Source of the DNA: Gammaproteobacteria bacterium
GTDB taxonomy: Bacteria; Pseudomonadota; Gammaproteobacteria; Steroidobacterales; Steroidobacteraceae
DNA: 12,208 nucleotides
Assembly (NCBI GenBank): GCA_030040235.1
Contig: JASHUC010000075.1
Span: 1 to 12,208 of the forward strand
Direction of reading: 5' to 3'
Position 1 is the stretch's first letter; every line of letters starts with the position of its first letter. Under the pieces are notes generated by a model that was given only the letters and a program-made list of their open reading frames with translations, did not search any database and was not told where the DNA came from. The translations under genes and the position numbers were made by a program. Shown piece after piece: positions 10,332 to 12,208 of the stretch.

Positions 10332-11030
10332 ATGCTCGAGGACATCCGAGCCGTTGCATTCGATCTCGATAATACCCTGTGGGACGTCGAGCCCGTGATC
10401 GCGCGCGCCGAGCAACGTCTGATCGAATGGATGCGCGAGCACTGCCCGCGAATTCCCGAACGGGTATCGATCGAGGAGATGCGCGCCGCCCGCGAGCGGC
10501 TTGCCCGGGAGCAGCCCGAGAGGGCGCACGACTTCACGTACGTGCGCATGGCCGCGCTCGCAGCGCACGCGCGGGCGTGCGGCTACGAGGAGGAAATCGC
10601 CGTCCGCGCGTTCGAGGTCTTCTTCTCGGCGCGCAACGAGCTCGAGCCCTTCGAGGATGTGCGTCCGGCGCTCGCGCGGCTGCGGATCCAGTACACCCTC
10701 GCATCGCTCAGCAACGGCAATGCCGATCTTGCCCGCATCGGACTCGCAGAGCTCTTCGCACTGTCTCTCAATGCCCGGCAGATCGGGGCCGCAAAGCCGC
10801 ACCCGAGCTGTTTCGAGCGTCTGGCACGGGAGCTGGGCCTCGACTTCGCGGAAATCCTCTACGTGGGGGATGATCCGTATCTCGATGTCGTCGCGGCACG
10901 CAACTCGGGCCTGCGAACGGCCTGGGTCAATCGCCGCGGAGCGCCGTGGCCGCACGCGCTGGTACCTGCCGACCTGACGGTAGCCCATTGCGGCGAGCTC
11001 GCCGATGCGCTCGAGCTGCGCGTGGGCTGA
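10332..11030 (+). CDS. HAD-superfamily phosphatase (subfamily IA, YigB/phosphoglycolate-phosphatase-like)
   Basis: A predicted cytoplasmic Mg-dependent phosphatase of 232 residues. Seen: motif I FDLDNT with nucleophile Asp11 and acid/base Asp13; motif II SLSNGN; motif III Lys155 (AAKPHP); and motif IV GDDPYLD (Asp180, Asp181, Asp185). A helical cap lies between motifs I and II (~20-95). Known: this branch hydrolyses small phosphorylated metabolites such as FMN, pyrimidine or sugar phosphates; the substrate is not evident. The ATG at 10332 puts motif I at the usual distance from the N-terminus and has GAGG 4 bases before it. An in-frame ATG at 10305 with GGAG is an alternative adding 9 residues. 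It lies 15 bases before the fructosamine-kinase gene, so the two are probably co-transcribed. Confidence 0.9.
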   Translation: MLEDIRAVAFDLDNTLWDVEPVIARAEQRLIEWMREHCPRIPERVSIEEMRAARERLAREQPERAHDFTYVRMAALAAHARACGYEEEIAVRAFEVFFSARNELEPFEDVRPALARLRIQYTLASLSNGNADLARIGLAELFALSLNARQIGAAKPHPSCFERLARELGLDFAEILYVGDDPYLDVVAARNSGLRTAWVNRRGAPWPHALVPADLTVAHCGELADALELRVG

Positions 11031-11045
11031 GGGGCAGCTCCCGCG

Positions 11046-11939
11046 ATGGCATCGGCACGGGGACTTCCGCTCGCGATGTGCATGGCCGCGCAGCTCGGGG
11101 CACACGTGGCGGATCGGCCCGCCGCGCGCGTGCAGGGCGGCTCGATCAACGAATGCTATCGCTGGGAGAGCGGCGCCGGACCGCTGTTCGTCAAGGTGGC
11201 GGAGCTCGACCGGCTCGCGGCGCTCGAGGCCGAAGCGATCGGACTCGAGGAGCTGCGCTCGGCAAATGCGGTGCGGGTTCCCGGCGTGCTCGCGTTCGGC
11301 TCGAGCGAGGATCGAGCCTATCTGGTGCTCCAGTGGATCGAGCTTTTGCCCTCCTCGGCCCTGGCCGAGGAGCTTCTCGGCGAGCAGCTTGCGCGGCAGC
11401 ATCGCGTCACCGCGCCGCAGTTCGGCTGGTCGCGTGACAATACGATCGGCGCGACGCCCCAGCACAATGGGGGCTTGGATGACTGGGTGCGATTCTTTCG
11501 CGAACGCCGCCTGGCCTACCAGCTCGAGCTCGCCCAAGCGAATGGGCACGCGGGACGGCTGCAGGAGCGCGGAGCGCAGCTGCTCGAGCGCATGGACGGC
11601 CTGTTCACCGGCTATCCTGCGGTGCCCGCGCTGCTGCACGGGGACCTCTGGGGAGGCAACTGGGGAGTCGATCCGCGCGGTGCACCCGTGATTTTCGATC
11701 CGGCAGTGTATTTCGGCGATCGTGAGGCCGATCTCGCGATGACGCGCCTGTTCGGCGGCTTCGGGCCGAGCTTTCATGGCGCGTACCAGGCTGAATGGCC
11801 GCTCGCCGCGGGCGCCGAGGCGCGCGCCGTGCTCTACAACCTCTATCACGTCATCAATCATCTGAATCTGTTCGGCGGCGGTTATCTGCGGCAGGCCGAG
11901 TCGATGATCGACCGGCTGCTGGCCGAGCTCGGTCATTAG
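11046..11939 (+). CDS. Fructosamine/ketosamine-3-kinase family protein (FN3K/YniA-like)
   Basis: Known: FN3K-family kinases phosphorylate sugar adducts on protein amines at C3, making them unstable and so repairing glycation; bacterial members are soluble. Seen: 297 residues, the normal length. N-lobe: gly-rich GGSINECYRW and ATP-binding Lys50 (LFVKV). Central family element QFGWSRDNTIGATPQ (~136-150) with GGLDDWVRFF. Catalytic loop LLHGDLWGGN with Asp200. Mg-binding Asp218 (IFDPAVYFGDREADLAM). C-terminal LYHVINHLNLFGGGY is typical. The ATG at 11046 has GAGGGG 11 bases upstream; ATGs at codons 11 and 13 are alternatives that still keep the whole kinase. Its stop codon overlaps the converging Lrp/AsnC gene by 4 bases. 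The true sugar-amine or small-molecule substrate is not evident. Confidence 0.92.
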   Translation: MASARGLPLAMCMAAQLGAHVADRPAARVQGGSINECYRWESGAGPLFVKVAELDRLAALEAEAIGLEELRSANAVRVPGVLAFGSSEDRAYLVLQWIELLPSSALAEELLGEQLARQHRVTAPQFGWSRDNTIGATPQHNGGLDDWVRFFRERRLAYQLELAQANGHAGRLQERGAQLLERMDGLFTGYPAVPALLHGDLWGGNWGVDPRGAPVIFDPAVYFGDREADLAMTRLFGGFGPSFHGAYQAEWPLAAGAEARAVLYNLYHVINHLNLFGGGYLRQAESMIDRLLAELGH

Positions 11940-12208
11940 GCGGTAGCGGGTACGGGCACGCGCGCGGAGCGTTTGATCGTCTCGAGCACGACCGTCGAGT
12001 GCACGTCGCGCACGCTCGGGATCTTCAGCAGCTTGCGCAGCACGATGTTGCTGAGCGCCTCGAGGTCCGTCGCGATGAGCTGGAGCAGAAAGTCGTGCTC
12101 ACCGGTGGTCGCGTAGCAGGCGACGATCTCGTCGATCGCCTCGAGCTCGCGCCGAAACTGCGCCACATTCTCGTCGGTGTGGCGCTCGGGCTTGACCTGC
12201 ACGAACGC
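11936..12208 (-). CDS. Lrp/AsnC-family transcriptional regulator, C-terminal effector domain (5' end off the right edge)
   Basis: Seen: 90 codons open to the right edge, reading AFVQVKPERH ... ELEAIDEIVACYATTGEHDFLLQLIATDLEAL ... LLKIPSVRDVHSTVVLETIK. This is the RAM/AsnC ligand-binding domain, with the conserved G-(E/D)-(H/Y)-D turn after the CYATTG strand. Known: these regulators form dimers to octamers, bind amino acids through this domain and DNA through an N-terminal helix-turn-helix, which lies outside the window. A GTG at 12200-12202 could be misread as a start but falls inside the first strand of the domain. The regulated genes cannot be inferred here. Confidence 0.92.
   Translation of the reverse strand, partial: AFVQVKPERHTDENVAQFRRELEAIDEIVACYATTGEHDFLLQLIATDLEALSNIVLRKLLKIPSVRDVHSTVVLETIKRSARVPVPATA

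Noticed and set aside
10254..11936. A 560-codon minus-strand frame opposite the HAD and FN3K-like genes.
   Set aside because: It spans two recognisable plus-strand genes with catalytic motifs and is their codon-aligned shadow.

Overview
The window is a GC-rich bacterial chromosome segment in which stop-free shadow frames are common and almost every base is coding. Gene families (a propeller-type hybrid sensor kinase, an S8 protease, a c-di-GMP-type protein, an Lrp/AsnC regulator) and high GC suggest a proteobacterium, perhaps a gammaproteobacterium of the Xanthomonadales/Steroidobacterales/Nevskiales kind. That placement is inference from gene style only. I see no rRNA, tRNA, CRISPR, IS element or phage gene.

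Layout. (1) Minus strand, 1-6154: a secreted subtilisin-like protease followed 43 bases later by a very large hybrid histidine kinase. The kinase has two predicted periplasmic seven-bladed propellers, a Y_Y_Y domain, one membrane helix, HisKA, HATPase and two receiver domains, and it runs off the left edge. It has no stop in the window and its start is a TTG. (2) Minus strand, 6374-8714: a PAS-GGDEF-EAL protein with both enzymatic signatures destroyed, then a C-terminal remnant of a 2-oxoglutarate/Fe(II) oxygenase of the gamma-butyrobetaine hydroxylase/TmpA type, then an apparently intact HD-domain phosphonate oxygenase (PhnZ/TmpB family). The remnant and the HD gene still share an ATGA stop/start overlap, the scar of an old tmpA-tmpB operon. 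(3) 8715-9049: a non-coding stretch holding four short perfect inverted repeats. (4) Minus strand, 9050-10264: an SLC13/ArsB-type ion permease, divergent from (5) plus strand, 10332-11939: a HAD phosphatase and a fructosamine-kinase-like protein, probably an operon. (6) At the right edge, the C-terminal half of an Lrp/AsnC regulator converges on the kinase gene, with stop codons overlapping by 4 bases.

Functional picture. The protease and kinase look like a secretion/sensing pair. The HD oxygenase would complete organophosphonate breakdown (1-hydroxy-2-aminoethylphosphonate or its trimethylated form to glycine or glycine betaine plus phosphate), but its upstream hydroxylase is only a fragment here. 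The plus-strand pair fits sugar-phosphate or protein-deglycation repair. The best leads are the orphaned TmpB with its fossil partner, the W-x-x-G-Y hexapeptide tail of the protease, and the degenerate c-di-GMP protein next to the fossil.
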